A DNA stretch of 58,636 nucleotides from Armatimonadota bacterium. GTDB taxonomy: Bacteria > Armatimonadota > Armatimonadia > Armatimonadales > Capsulimonadaceae. Location of the stretch: assembly GCA_019239955.1 (NCBI GenBank), contig JAFAZD010000110.1, positions 1 to 58,636 of the forward strand, read 5' to 3'. Position numbers and translations under genes: made by a program. Each line of letters opens with the position of its first letter. The first letter of the stretch is position 1. Of the stretch, positions 36,401 to 45,488 are shown one piece after another. The notes beneath the pieces are model-generated. The model ran no database searches and was not told the origin of the DNA. It saw nothing but the letters and a program-made list of their open reading frames with translations.

Positions 36401-38049
36401 TCGTCCGCCGGTGAGACGATGACGGTGCGGGTGTCCCGGACGATATCCTCATTGGGGAGAATCTTGTAGGCGTGGATCTCCAGCGTGCCGACCATGTCCG
36501 GCGTCACGTTCAGCGGAACCTGCGCCGCCCCGTTCTGCATGTCGGTAGCCTGGGTCAAGATGGTCTGACCGTCGCGGATGACGTCAATGTAGAGTGTGCC
36601 GGTCTTGACGGTGGACACGGCGGCGAGGGTGAGCCGGTCGCCGACCTTCGCCAGCGGCTTGTCCACGCGCAGCAGGACCCCCTCCTCGGCGGGCGCGGCG
36701 GCCAGCTGCTGGAGGGTCGTCGCCACGTGTCCGTCGGCGTCCGTCGCCTGGACGCTGAGAACTACGGGGCCATTTCCCGGAACAAAGGAATATGTCGCCA
36801 GCCCCAGATCGTCCGTGGCGAGCACGGTGGGCGCGGCGCCGCCGTCGGACACCCGCAGGAGGGCGCGCCGGAGCGGCTGGCCGTCCGGCGTGGCGGCGGC
36901 GATGTAGACGCGGTTCTGCACGCCGGCCACGAGGCCGCGGCTTTCGGGGACCACCGCCAGCAGGATGGGATCCTTGACGACGGGCACCGTGACATGCACC
37001 TCCTGTGCGTGGTCGGCGGTGTCCTTCAGCGTCCCCGCGAACTCCACCACCGCCCTGCCCTGCTCGAACGGCTGGCCGACGAACGAGTCCGGCAGCGTGT
37101 ATTGGAATGGGTAGCTGCCCTCGGCGTCCGTCGTCCCGTTGACCATGCCCAATTCGGTGACGCCGATGTCGACCGTGTTGACGGCGACCGTGACCTGCCC
37201 GCCCGCGACCGGCTTGCCGAAGAAGTAATGCGCCTGGACGGTGCCGTGGACGGTCTCGCCGGGCAAGTAATAGGGCCTGTCGGTCGTCAGCGCGACCTTG
37301 AACTTGGGCAGGACGTAGCGCTCCACGCGCACCTTCTTCTCCGTCTGCCCTTCCGGCAGGACGGCGCGCAGCGCGAACGTGCCCATGTTCACCTCGTCCG
37401 CCAGCACGAAGTCGGCGGACGCAACGCCGAACGGCGACAGCGTCCGGCGCTGCTTGAAGACCTTGTTGCCGCGCGCGTCCTCCGCCTCGAACACCAGCGA
37501 CTCCTCGGCGACGGCCCGCCGGGTCCCCATGTCCAGGGCCAGCGCGCGCAGGTGGATGGTCTGCCCCGGCTGGTAGACCGGCTTGTCCGCCGTCAGCAGG
37601 ATTTGCGTTGCCTCGGCCACGTCGATCGGCTGCGTGACCTCGTCCGCGCCGAGCGGGGAACTCACGGACACAGTCAGCCGGTACGGCCCGGCGGCCCCGG
37701 CGGGCGCACGGAACCGGGCGTCCAGCGTACCCAGCGGCGTCGTCCGGCCGGAGAACAGGGGGAGGGGCGTCCCCGCCGGCTTGCCGTCGTCCAGGCGGAC
37801 GAGCGACAGGCTCACGCGGGCGCGGGCCGGCAGGCCGCTCCGGTGGTCCGAGACCACCACGCGCAGGGCCGCCGGGCCGCCGCGCAGCCAGCGCCTCTGG
37901 CCGAGTACGCGCGTCTCCAGCGGCGACAGCGTGACATCGCGCTTGACGAGGGTTTCCGTGGCCCGCGCGGGCGGCGTATCGGCCAGTCCGGCGGGGAGCG
38001 CCGCGAAGCAAAGCGCGAGGCAAAGGACTCGGAGTCGGGAGCGGGACAT
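33430..38049 (-). CDS. Alpha-2-macroglobulin family protein with GspG-like insert
   Basis: MG-type N-terminal repeats (ADKPVYQPGQTIHLRALALD), thioester-like MPNGCFEQTSSTTYPDVL, TED helices, C-terminal receptor-binding-like domain; MSRSRL start with signal peptide. Confidence 0.9.
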   Translation of the reverse strand: MSRSRLRVLCLALCFAALPAGLADTPPARATETLVKRDVTLSPLETRVLGQRRWLRGGPAALRVVVSDHRSGLPARARVSLSLVRLDDGKPAGTPLPLFSGRTTPLGTLDARFRAPAGAAGPYRLTVSVSSPLGADEVTQPIDVAEATQILLTADKPVYQPGQTIHLRALALDMGTRRAVAEESLVFEAEDARGNKVFKQRRTLSPFGVASADFVLADEVNMGTFALRAVLPEGQTEKKVRVERYVLPKFKVALTTDRPYYLPGETVHGTVQAHYFFGKPVAGGQVTVAVNTVDIGVTELGMVNGTTDAEGSYPFQYTLPDSFVGQPFEQGRAVVEFAGTLKDTADHAQEVHVTVPVVKDPILLAVVPESRGLVAGVQNRVYIAAATPDGQPLRRALLRVSDGGAAPTVLATDDLGLATYSFVPGNGPVVLSVQATDADGHVATTLQQLAAAPAEEGVLLRVDKPLAKVGDRLTLAAVSTVKTGTLYIDVIRDGQTILTQATDMQNGAAQVPLNVTPDMVGTLEIHAYKILPNEDIVRDTRTVIVSPADDLSVRVAADRGVYGPGTDATLRFAVHDQKGSPVSTALGVAIVDESVFALSELKPGLEKIYFTLEKELMEPKYEIHGLSPTGLMEPAQVKAPEPARQRAAAMLLAAVPPRTDFDFQVNTYQARWEKVKAQVAEAMARTHQRIAQALGKYRADTSQALAAGQPLYLLAERGYLHEADLRDPWGRPYKAELYGRTDYDGYWTLSSAGPDGLWGTADDINERPQPPMMRFRALGAVAGGGFGGFGGGGGGFPGGAADEVHGRAANSMGVVLAGAVDAGLFSKTAAIGGEPPRVRQFFPETLYWNPALITDANGQAEARVPLADSITTWRVSTLGSSAAGQLGSGDAPIKVFQDFFVDLDLPVALTQGDSVQIPVSVYNYLPQAQDVTLTLDPQPWFTLQGPSRQVTHVGPNQVTVVYYPLTVNTIGHFPLTVTARGTSLSDAVRRTIDVLPNGKEVRTSVNDRLDGSADTVVTIPADAVAGASTVWVKLYPGTFSQVVDGLDGLLQMPNGCFEQTSSTTYPDVLILDYLKQTKHINPELQMKAEGYINVGYQRLVTFETPGGGFSWFGSAPAHQILTAYGLLEFGDMAKVHDVDPALITRTQQWLAGRQKADGTWEETGQGIAEGIINRQTGALRTTAYVAWALAESGYSGPEVARGVDYVKAHLGEAKDPYTLAVILNLLTQAEPGGDAAAQAANGLIALATQTDKTAYWKSDTQTFTGAEGQGADLETTGLAAYGLVRWGRNAGFVSKALTYLVQSKNSFGVWGSTQGTVWSLKALLSASGNALGGGNGTVTVLANGQTAATFALTPEDSDVMRQADLAKFVHGGDNQIGLRYQGEGAPLYQIVGRYYLPWDKVPSGPEAIAPLSIRVAYDKTTLAQDDTATVTATVRNNTDKTAEMPLIDLGLPPGFTPLTDALDAAVQGGTISKYTVAARQIIVYMEKLEAGRTVTLTYQIKAKYPIKTRTSLSRVYPYYNPERVATAAPQALTVSASHP

Positions 38050-38126
38050 GACAGTTTCCTCGATCCGGCGCGGCGGCGTCAAGTTTGGAGTTCCGCGCCG
38101 TCTCATTAGACACAGGAACGCCCGCC

Positions 38127-38162
38127 CCCTTCAAATTTCCGGCAGGAAATCCGAAGGGGAGT
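38127..38162. repeat. Hairpin CCCCCTTCAAATTTCC-ggca-GGAAATCCGAAGGGG
   Basis: Near-perfect inverted repeat in the intergenic region upstream of the alpha-2-macroglobulin gene. Confidence 0.6.
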
Positions 38163-38472
38163 CCTCGGCCAGTTAGGGCACGCCCATTGGGAGCGGGACG
38201 ATGTTCATGGAGGCGAGGGTGGACGGGGGTGAGGTCTTCCGAGGCTGCGCGATGTCTACCCGGCACCTTGCAGGCCATTTTTGAGGCCCCTGTCAGCATT
38301 GGAGGAATAAGGTAAACCGTTATGCATTGTGTCAGAATCTTGGCAAAAAATTGGGGTATAATGCGATTCCCATCACAAGCCTGCTCAGTTCGACTATCCG
38401 CAGTCCGGGGGCGATGGCACGGTGCATTCCAGGCCGTTTTCCGCGCGCCTCTCGGATATCAAGGAGAACCCT

Positions 38473-39303
38473 ATGGCGGGATACCTGGACCATTTCGGCC
38501 TCGCGCTGGCCCCGTTTGCGACCGCGCCCGACCCCCGCTTCGCCTTCGCCACGCGGGCGCATGAGCTCGCGCTGCTGCGACTGCAAGACTCGGTGGAGCA
38601 GCGACTCGGTCTGTGCATGCTCAAGGGGCCGGTCGGGACCGGCAAGAGCACCATCGCGCACTTGCTGTTGCAGACGTGGGCAGGTGACCCCGAACGGTTC
38701 GCCGTCGCCTACCTGGCGGATCCGTCGGCGCAGACGCAGTCCCAGTTCCTCCGGCTCGTCCTGGCCGGATTCGGCCTGGAGCCGTCCCGCTACCTGCTGG
38801 AGAACAAGGAGCGCCTGCGGGCGTTCCTGATGGACAACCTGGCGGCGGGGCGCGTCGTCGTCCTGCTGCTGGACGAGGCGCAGACGATCAGCGGCCCCAA
38901 CCTGGCGACCCTGCAGCAGCTCTCCAACGAACAGACCAGCGACACGAAATTGATTCAGATCGCGCTGCTGGCCCAGCCGACGATTGACCGGCGGCTCGCC
39001 AACCATCCGGCCCTGCAGAGCCGCATCGCCCGCCGCAGTCATCTGGAGCCGTTGCAGTTCGCCGACGTCGTCCAGTTGATGCGCCACCGGGTCGCCGTGG
39101 CCGGCGGGGATTTTGATGCGCTGTTCCCCCTGCCGCTCCACCGGCTGATCTACCGGGCCTCGCGGGGCATCCCCCGCCGCGTCTGCGTGGTGTGCGACAA
39201 TGCCCTGTTCAACGCCTACGCCGCCGGATGCCCGCATGTGGATGAGGCGGCGGTGGTCTCGGCCATCGAGGCCTGCGAATACACGCTGGAGGAGGAAAAG
39301 TGA
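38473..39303 (+). CDS. ExeA/GspA-like AAA ATPase
   Basis: YLDHFGLALAPFATAPDPRFAFATRAHELALLRL...LKGPVGTGKSTIAHLLL...VVVLLLDEAQTISGPNLATLQQLSNEQTSDTKLIQIALLAQPTI; AAGGAGA RBS. Confidence 0.85.
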   Translation: MAGYLDHFGLALAPFATAPDPRFAFATRAHELALLRLQDSVEQRLGLCMLKGPVGTGKSTIAHLLLQTWAGDPERFAVAYLADPSAQTQSQFLRLVLAGFGLEPSRYLLENKERLRAFLMDNLAAGRVVVLLLDEAQTISGPNLATLQQLSNEQTSDTKLIQIALLAQPTIDRRLANHPALQSRIARRSHLEPLQFADVVQLMRHRVAVAGGDFDALFPLPLHRLIYRASRGIPRRVCVVCDNALFNAYAAGCPHVDEAAVVSAIEACEYTLEEEK

Positions 39304-39794
39304 TGTCCTCTGAAAAGAACGGGGCCGAGGCGGGGGACACCCAACCGCCGTCGCCGCGGCCCCTGACGACGCGCTCGCTCACGGCGGCGGCCGATCCGGG
39401 CCGCCGTCTGCGGGAGTTGCTTCGGGAACAAGAGAACGGCGACCAAGCCGAACCGAACGCCGCTGCGGCTGCGCCCGCCGCGCGGGAACAGCCCGCGCCT
39501 CCACCCCCCACCGCCTTCGTGCGCCCGGAGCCGCCCGCCGCACCTCCGCCTGACCCAACGCCCGCCATTCCCAGCCCAACGCCTGCCGCGCCCGCCACGC
39601 CAGTGGAAACGGTCCGGCTCTTCGTCATGCTGGACGGGGCGCGGATGGATCCCGTCGAGTATCCGGGGCGCGAGGCCCTGCCGACGCGGGCGCAGCTGGA
39701 GCAGACTCACCGCGCCTACGTCCTGCGCGACCAGTGGTCGAGAACTGACTCCACGCCGACGTGGATCGTCCACATGAAGCGTAAGACGCGCTGA
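39303..39794 (+). CDS. Pro/Ala-rich hypothetical protein translationally coupled to the ExeA-like gene
   Basis: TGATG overlap with the upstream stop; MSSEKNGAEAG...Pro-rich...VRLFVMLDGARMDPVEYPGREALPTRAQLEQTHRAYVLRDQW. Confidence 0.65.
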   Translation: MSSEKNGAEAGDTQPPSPRPLTTRSLTAAADPGRRLRELLREQENGDQAEPNAAAAAPAAREQPAPPPPTAFVRPEPPAAPPPDPTPAIPSPTPAAPATPVETVRLFVMLDGARMDPVEYPGREALPTRAQLEQTHRAYVLRDQWSRTDSTPTWIVHMKRKTR

Positions 39795-39813
39795 GACGGC
39801 GGACAATCGCCTA

Positions 39814-40617
39814 TCAACCCGCGATGAACAGGCCCGTGACCTTGCCGATGCGGAACGCGCCCTTGTCCCTGATCTCCGCCTCCACTTGCGCCCGCAGCCT
39901 GTTCAGCTGCTCCGCGGTGAACGCCGCGCCGTCGCCCATGGAGCGGACATAGGCGATCAGCGGCTCCGCCTCCGCGACCCGCAGCTCCTCCTCCTGGCGG
40001 CGCAGTTCCACGTGGGGGAACCAGGCCGCCAATTCGGCCTCGCCCCGCTCCAAGTCGAAGAAGTCGGGCGAGGCCGTGAAGTCCGCCGCGCCCGCGATGC
40101 CGAGCGCCCGCTCCAGAGCCTTGAGCTCGGCCATGCTGTCCCGCCCGTTGGTGGCGGCGTAGAGGCGGCCCCCCGGCGCGAGGACGCGCCGCACCTCGGC
40201 ATAGGTCCTTGGCCTGTCGGGGACGTGGTAGAGCATGTGGTTGGCGATCACGGCGTCGAAGCGACTGTCGGCGAACGGGAGGGCCTGCGCGCCGCACTGA
40301 ACGCAGGAGAACAGAGGGGCACTGTCCGCCAGGTTCCGGCGGGCCTGCTCGACCATGCCCCCGGAGAGATCGCTGAGCGTCACAGCCCAGCCGCCGGGCA
40401 GGCGGTCCCGGTTCTGGATCCAGAGCTGCCCCGGCCCGCAGCCCAGCTCCAGCACGCGTGCCTGGGGCGGCAGGTCCATCTGCTCGAACACCCAGCGGTG
40501 CCAGGGCACCTCCCCCGTGCCGAACCGCTGGTGCAGCGCGATGCGGGCGTTCAGGTTCGCGGCGTCGCGGTACTGCTCGTCCGCGAGGTAGTTCCGGTCG
40601 GTGGCTTTGACCATCAT
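39814..40617 (-). CDS. Class I SAM-dependent methyltransferase
   Basis: RVLELGCGPGQLWIQNRDRLPGGWAVTLSDLSGGMVEQARRNL...FDAVIANHMLYHVPDRPRTYAEVRRVLAPGGRLYAATNG. Confidence 0.88.
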   Translation of the reverse strand: MMVKATDRNYLADEQYRDAANLNARIALHQRFGTGEVPWHRWVFEQMDLPPQARVLELGCGPGQLWIQNRDRLPGGWAVTLSDLSGGMVEQARRNLADSAPLFSCVQCGAQALPFADSRFDAVIANHMLYHVPDRPRTYAEVRRVLAPGGRLYAATNGRDSMAELKALERALGIAGAADFTASPDFFDLERGEAELAAWFPHVELRRQEEELRVAEAEPLIAYVRSMGDGAAFTAEQLNRLRAQVEAEIRDKGAFRIGKVTGLFIAG

Positions 40618-40639
40618 CGTCCCGGGCGACACGCCTTGT

Positions 40640-40671
40640 TGTAGGGGCAACCCACCGGGTCGCCCCTACAT
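40640..40671. repeat. Family D repeat GTAGGGGCAACCCaccGGGTCGCCCCTAC
   Basis: Imperfect palindrome between the methyltransferase and acetyltransferase genes; similar units near 1751, 11927, 17051, 17176 and 17210. Confidence 0.65.
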
Positions 40672-40672
40672 T

Positions 40673-41140
40673 TCAGCTACTCCTCTGACGTTGACCGGGG
40701 CGGGCGACGAAGCCGGTCTTCTCCCCGCGCACGAAACCGGCCCGTTCGTAGAAGCGCAGCGTCGGCTCGTCGGCGCGGCCCGTCAGCAGCATGACCTTGT
40801 AGCAGTTTGCTTCCCAGGCCAGGTCCAGGGCGTAGTGGAGCACCGACGTACCGATGCCTTGTCGGCGCCAGTCCGGATGCGTCACCACGTTCTCGATGAG
40901 GCCGTAGGGACGCGCGGCGCGCGTCAGGTTGGGCACCAGCGTGAGGGCGCAGGTCGAGACCGGCTCGCCCCGGGCGCGGGCGACCACGTAGCGCAGCAGC
41001 AGATTGGCGAGGATAGCGTCCCAGTGGCCCACCAGGGCGTCCGCCGACAGCACGGGGTCACGGGCGTGCAGGTGCCGGTACAGGGCCAGGAGCGCGGACA
41101 GGTCGCCGCGCTCCGCCAGGCCGATGGTCGGTGGTGTCAT
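40673..41140 (-). CDS. GNAT family N-acetyltransferase
   Basis: IENVVTHPDWRRQGIGTSVLHYALDLAWEANCYKVMLLTGRADEPTLRFYERAGF. Confidence 0.85.
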   Translation of the reverse strand: MTPPTIGLAERGDLSALLALYRHLHARDPVLSADALVGHWDAILANLLLRYVVARARGEPVSTCALTLVPNLTRAARPYGLIENVVTHPDWRRQGIGTSVLHYALDLAWEANCYKVMLLTGRADEPTLRFYERAGFVRGEKTGFVARPGQRQRSS

Positions 41141-41151
41141 GGCGTTCGCCG

Positions 41152-42009
41152 TCAGGCGGCCTGGGCGAACAGGGGCTGCTCGGCCTGGGCCTGGGCGCGG
41201 ACGGCGGCCAGTTCCGTGGCCGAGAGCGGCGTGAAGGCGTCGGCGATGTCCAGGGCCAGGCGGAACAGGCGGATGTCGCCGGGCGGGATGGCGGCGGTAA
41301 TGGGCAAGGAGAGGGCGTAGCGCAGGGCCATCTCCGCCTCGGCGCGATCGGCCAGCGGTTCGTACCACGCCTTGGGGTACTCGGCGCGGTGCGGGTCGCC
41401 CTCGCGCCAGGGGCCGCGCGCCATGCCCTTCAGGGCGAGGCGGGCGACGCCCTTCGCCTGCGCGGCCTCCATCACCTGCGGCCCGAAGCCCGCATGTTCG
41501 TAGGTGACGTAGTTGAACGGGAAGAGGATGCTGTCGAAGGAGAACTGATCCAGCGCGGCCAGGGCGGCGTGGACGCTGTGGGCGCTGAAGCCCAGGTGCC
41601 GGACCTTGCCCTCCTCGCGGGCCTTCAGAAAAGTCTCCATCGCGCCGCCGGGGCCGAACGCCCGCTGCACGTCCTCGTCGGACGTGATCGCGTGCAGCTG
41701 GTACAGGTCGAAGTGGCCCGTCTGCATCCGCCGCAGCGACCGTTCGAGTTCCTCACGCGCGCCGGCGGCGTCGCGCCGGCCCGTCTTGCAGGCGAGAAAT
41801 ACCCCGTCGCGGTAGGGATGCAGCGCCGGGCCGAGCCGCTCCTCGGCGTTGCCGTAGGACGGCGCGACATCAAAATAGTTGATGCCCCGGTCAATGGCCT
41901 CGCCGACGTAACGGTCGGCCTCCGCCGGGTCAACGTCCGTGACGATGATGCCGCCGAAGCCGAGAACGCTCAGTTCCCAGCCGGTGCTGCCGTAAGCGCG
42001 TTTCTCCAT
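41152..42009 (-). CDS. Aldo/keto reductase
   Basis: ELSVLGFGGIIVTDVDPAEADRYVGEAIDRGINYFDVAPSYGNAEERLGPAL...FDLYQLHAI...VRHLGFSAHS. Confidence 0.88.
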   Translation of the reverse strand: MEKRAYGSTGWELSVLGFGGIIVTDVDPAEADRYVGEAIDRGINYFDVAPSYGNAEERLGPALHPYRDGVFLACKTGRRDAAGAREELERSLRRMQTGHFDLYQLHAITSDEDVQRAFGPGGAMETFLKAREEGKVRHLGFSAHSVHAALAALDQFSFDSILFPFNYVTYEHAGFGPQVMEAAQAKGVARLALKGMARGPWREGDPHRAEYPKAWYEPLADRAEAEMALRYALSLPITAAIPPGDIRLFRLALDIADAFTPLSATELAAVRAQAQAEQPLFAQAA

Positions 42010-42023
42010 GATGTCCCCACTTT

Positions 42024-43562
42024 TTACGAAGAGTTGCGCTCAGTATACCCAATGGCGGCGGTTTGGGCGGGGAGTTCCAGGCGAAAACAACTCCCCTGCC
42101 CCGGCACGCTGGTGACATACAGCGCGCCCTGATGCGCGGCGGCGATCTCGGCGCAGATCGCCAGGCCCAAGCCGCTGCCCTCGCTGGAGCGGGACTTGTC
42201 CGCCCGCCAGAAGCGGTCGAAGACGTGCGGCAGGTCGGCCTCGGCAATGCCGACGCCCGTGTCGCGGACCGTCAACTCCGCTTCCTGTCCCGCCTGACCG
42301 ACGGCGACCGTGACCTGTCCGCCCGGCGGCGTGTATTTCAGGGCGTTGTCCACCAGATTAATGAGAAGCTGCTGCAACTGATCGGCGCTGCCCCGGGCGA
42401 CCACGGGGAGCGGCGCCTCGCACCGTAACCCGATCTGCTTGCTTTCCGCCTGGGGAATGAACTCGTCCGCGACGCGGCGGCAGAGCGCCGCCAGGTCCAC
42501 GTCTTCCGGGACAAAACCGCCCTGCATCTGTCCGGCGTCCCGGCGCGCGAGAAAACCCAGGCCCTCCACGATGCGCGTCATCCGGGCGATCTCCTGCATG
42601 GCGCTTCGCAAGGTCGCCTGATAATTCTCCAGCGGGCGCGGGCGCGATAGGGCCAGCTCCATCTCCCCGCGCAGGATCGTCAGCGGCGTCCGCAGTTCGT
42701 GGGAGGCGTCGGCGGCGAATCGCTGCTGGGCCTCGGCGAAGCGGCGCTGGGCCTCAAAGGCGCGGCGCAGGCGCGTGGTCATCCGGTTCAGCGTCGCCAC
42801 CAACTGCCCGATCTCCGTGTCCGTCTCGGCCGCGTGGGGCAGCAGCGCCTCCGGCAAGGCGGCCGCGTCCAGGTGCTCCGCCTCGGTGACGATGCGGCCG
42901 ATGGGCTGGAGGGTCTGCCCGATCAGCACCCATCCCCCCAGCGCGGCGAGCAGCAGCACCGACGGAACGAACAGCAGGAGCAACGCGCCGAGTCGTTCCA
43001 GGATGTCGGCATTGTGATCCCACGGCACGGCGACCTGAATGGCCCCATCGCCCGCTCCGAGGCGTAGCGGCGCGGTGAAGACGCGCATCGTCCGCTCCTC
43101 GTCCGGCCCCGCGAACGCGAACCGGCCCGATGCCGGCAGCCGCCCCCGCAGCAGCGGGTCCAGGGAGGCGATGAGCGCGGGCTGACGGATCAGGGCGGGG
43201 GAAGCCGCCAGGGTGTCCCCGTGGGGGTTCTTCACGAGGCGCGTGTAGACGACGTCGAAAAACAGCAGGCCCTCCCCGCGCCCAACTCTCGGCGGGCGGG
43301 AGGGCGCGGCAACCCCTTCATCCAGATCGGCGGGCACGAGCGGGTCGCCGGGGCGGCCGACGGCGATGGCGGCGATCCGGTGCGCCTGGCCGGCCAGAAA
43401 ACCGTCCGTCTCCGCGCACAGGGCGTGGCGCGCGCCCAGGTAGACCAAGCCCGCCGCGCCCGCCAGGATCACCGCCAGCACGCCGGTGTACCAGGCAGTC
43501 AGCCGGAAGCGCAGGGAGCGGGACCAGCGCCGTCCCGTTCCAAGTTCATTCCCCGTGTTCAT
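42024..43562 (-). CDS. Sensor histidine kinase
   Basis: RLTAWYTGVLAVILAGAAGLVYL TM, RFAADASHELRTPLTILRGEMELAL, NLVDNALKYTPPGG, VRDTGVGIAEADLPHVFDRFWR, EGSGLGLAICAEIAAAHQG. Confidence 0.92.
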   Translation of the reverse strand: MNTGNELGTGRRWSRSLRFRLTAWYTGVLAVILAGAAGLVYLGARHALCAETDGFLAGQAHRIAAIAVGRPGDPLVPADLDEGVAAPSRPPRVGRGEGLLFFDVVYTRLVKNPHGDTLAASPALIRQPALIASLDPLLRGRLPASGRFAFAGPDEERTMRVFTAPLRLGAGDGAIQVAVPWDHNADILERLGALLLLFVPSVLLLAALGGWVLIGQTLQPIGRIVTEAEHLDAAALPEALLPHAAETDTEIGQLVATLNRMTTRLRRAFEAQRRFAEAQQRFAADASHELRTPLTILRGEMELALSRPRPLENYQATLRSAMQEIARMTRIVEGLGFLARRDAGQMQGGFVPEDVDLAALCRRVADEFIPQAESKQIGLRCEAPLPVVARGSADQLQQLLINLVDNALKYTPPGGQVTVAVGQAGQEAELTVRDTGVGIAEADLPHVFDRFWRADKSRSSEGSGLGLAICAEIAAAHQGALYVTSVPGQGSCFRLELPAQTAAIGYTERNSS

Positions 43563-44220
43563 CCAGGCGATACCCGACTCCACGTACCGTGTGGATCAAC
43601 TTGACACCATGGCCGCGATCCACCTTGTTGCGCAGGTAGTTGATGTACACGTCCACCACGTTGGTGCCGCTGTCGAAGTCGAAGTCCCAGACGTGTTCCA
43701 TGATGAGCGACCGCGTGACGGTGTTTCCGGCGTGACGCATCAAGTATTCCAGCAGCGCGTACTCCTTGGCGGACAGGATGATCTCCCGGCCGCCGCGCCG
43801 GACGTGGCGCGTCGCCGGGTCGAGCGTCAGGTCGCCCGCCCGCAGCGTGGGCAGTGCGGGGCCGCCGCGCCGCAGCAGGGCGCGCGCGCGGGCCAGCAGC
43901 TCGCCGAGGGCGAACGGCTTGACCAGATAATCGTCGGCCCCAGCGTCCAGCCCCACGATCCGATCCTCCACGGCGTCGCGGGCGGTCAACATCAGGATGG
44001 GCAGCCGATTGCCCGCCTCACGCAGCGCGCGGCAGACGGCCGGCCCGTCGCGGCCCGGGAGCAACCAGTCGAGCACGAGCAGATCGTACTCGGAGAGGCA
44101 GGCGAGTTTCAGCCCCGCCTCGCCGTCGTGGGCCACGTCCACGGCGTGGCCCTCTTCTTCCAGCGCCTGCCGCACGAACGCAGCCACCTTTACCTCATCC
44201 TCGACGACCAGTATGCGCAT
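43546..44220 (-). CDS. OmpR-family response regulator
   Basis: MRILVVEDEVKVAAFVRQALEEEGH...LLVLDWLLPGRDGPAV...MLTARDAVEDRIVGLDAGADDYLVKPFALGELLAR plus winged helix. Confidence 0.95.
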   Translation of the reverse strand: MRILVVEDEVKVAAFVRQALEEEGHAVDVAHDGEAGLKLACLSEYDLLVLDWLLPGRDGPAVCRALREAGNRLPILMLTARDAVEDRIVGLDAGADDYLVKPFALGELLARARALLRRGGPALPTLRAGDLTLDPATRHVRRGGREIILSAKEYALLEYLMRHAGNTVTRSLIMEHVWDFDFDSGTNVVDVYINYLRNKVDRGHGVKLIHTVRGVGYRLDEHGE

Positions 44221-44289
44221 TTCGCTCTCCCGCATTGTGTACGCTTCCCCTGGCGCGAGCGTCACAAGTGAGCGTCAGTCAATAAGAGT

Positions 44290-44417
44290 CAGCGAATGAA
44301 TTCGCCGCTGATAGCCTTCGGCTGGATGTCCGCCTCCGCGGACGTAAGACGACATTCCCGTGTCCTTACCCTCGGACACTCGGCGTCCTGGCCGAGAGCG
44401 GCGAATTCATTCGCTGG
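44290..44417. repeat. Family B hairpin element, copy 2
   Basis: agcgaatgaattcgccgct...gtccgcctccgcggac...gtgtccttaccctcggacac...gagcggcgaattcattcgct. Confidence 0.85.
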
Positions 44418-44450
44418 TATTGTTCTGGTATTATTCGCTGGCATTATCGG

Positions 44451-45488
44451 TTACGGGGCGTACTCCAGGACGACGAAGGAGCCGGGGGCGTAGGAACGGC
44501 GGAAGCGGGGAGCGCCCGGGGCGGAGGGCAGTGCCGTCGCCGTCACCGTGAAGATGTGATGTGTCTTCTCATCCAGCGCCATCGTCCGCGCGCCGGCCTG
44601 GGTGGTGAGGGTCTGCACCGTCTCGTACTGATCCGGCGTGACCTGCCGCAAGATCGTCATCGTCCCGTCCTGCCCGTTCGGGCTGAAGACCAGGTGCGTC
44701 CCCAGATCGTAGGCGCAGGCGTCGGGGCCGTTGCCGATGGACGGCGTGGCGACGACCTTGCCCGTATCGGCGTCCGTCACAGCCATCTTCTGGCCGTCGC
44801 AGACCGAGAAGAGGCGGCGGCCCCGGGTGTCCATGGCGATGCCGGAGGGGCTTTCGCCGGGGGCGATGGGCCAGACGTGGTCCACCGCCAGAGTGCGCGC
44901 GTTCACGTCCGCGATCTCGCTCTTGTCCTCGATGTTGTCGAAGAGGTGGCCCTTGCCGTCGGCCACCGGGAACTCGGGGCGGCCCGGCAGCGTGACCGTG
45001 CCGGCGACCTTGCCGCTGGCGGCGTCAATCGCCGTGGCGGTCCCGGCGCGGCCATTGAACGTGAAGACGCGCTCCGTGACCGGCTCGAAGACGATGGCGT
45101 CCGGCCCCTCGCCGACGGACACCTCGCCGATCTTCTTGAGCGTCTTGGTGTCGAAGATGGTCACGGTGTTCGCGCGCCCGTTGCTGGTGAAGCCGCGCCC
45201 GCTCTTGGGGTCAATGGCGACGCCGTGGACGCCGTCGGTGTCCGGGATGTCGCCGGCCAGCCGGCCGGTGTCCGTGTTGACGACGGCGACGTGGGTGCCG
45301 CGCGAGATGTAGAGCCGGTGGGCGCGGCTGTCGTCGAAGAGGTAGTCCCAGCCGCCCTCGCCGCCGAGGTGAATCGTTCGGACGAGGTGGTAGTGGGGTG
45401 CGGGCGGGGCGGCCGTGGCCGCCAGGCCGGGGAGCCAGAGCGCGAGGGCGCTCAACAGGCAGGGCATCGGTTTCATTGTCAGTTTCAT
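44451..45488 (-). CDS. YncE-like beta-propeller protein (secreted)
   Basis: MKLTMKPMPCLLSALALWLPGLAATA signal; blades VAVVNTDTGRLAGDIPDTDGVHGVAIDPKSGRGFTSNGRANTVTIFDTKTLKKIGEVSVGEGPDAIVFEP. Confidence 0.82.
   Translation of the reverse strand: MKLTMKPMPCLLSALALWLPGLAATAAPPAPHYHLVRTIHLGGEGGWDYLFDDSRAHRLYISRGTHVAVVNTDTGRLAGDIPDTDGVHGVAIDPKSGRGFTSNGRANTVTIFDTKTLKKIGEVSVGEGPDAIVFEPVTERVFTFNGRAGTATAIDAASGKVAGTVTLPGRPEFPVADGKGHLFDNIEDKSEIADVNARTLAVDHVWPIAPGESPSGIAMDTRGRRLFSVCDGQKMAVTDADTGKVVATPSIGNGPDACAYDLGTHLVFSPNGQDGTMTILRQVTPDQYETVQTLTTQAGARTMALDEKTHHIFTVTATALPSAPGAPRFRRSYAPGSFVVLEYAP

Noticed and set aside
36472-38109. Plus-strand ORF of 545 aa
   Set aside because: Antisense to the N-terminal half of the alpha-2-macroglobulin; no recognisable motifs.
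38355-38370. Promoter TATAAT before the ExeA-like gene as a full promoter call
   Set aside because: The -10 is good, but I could not find a correctly spaced -35.
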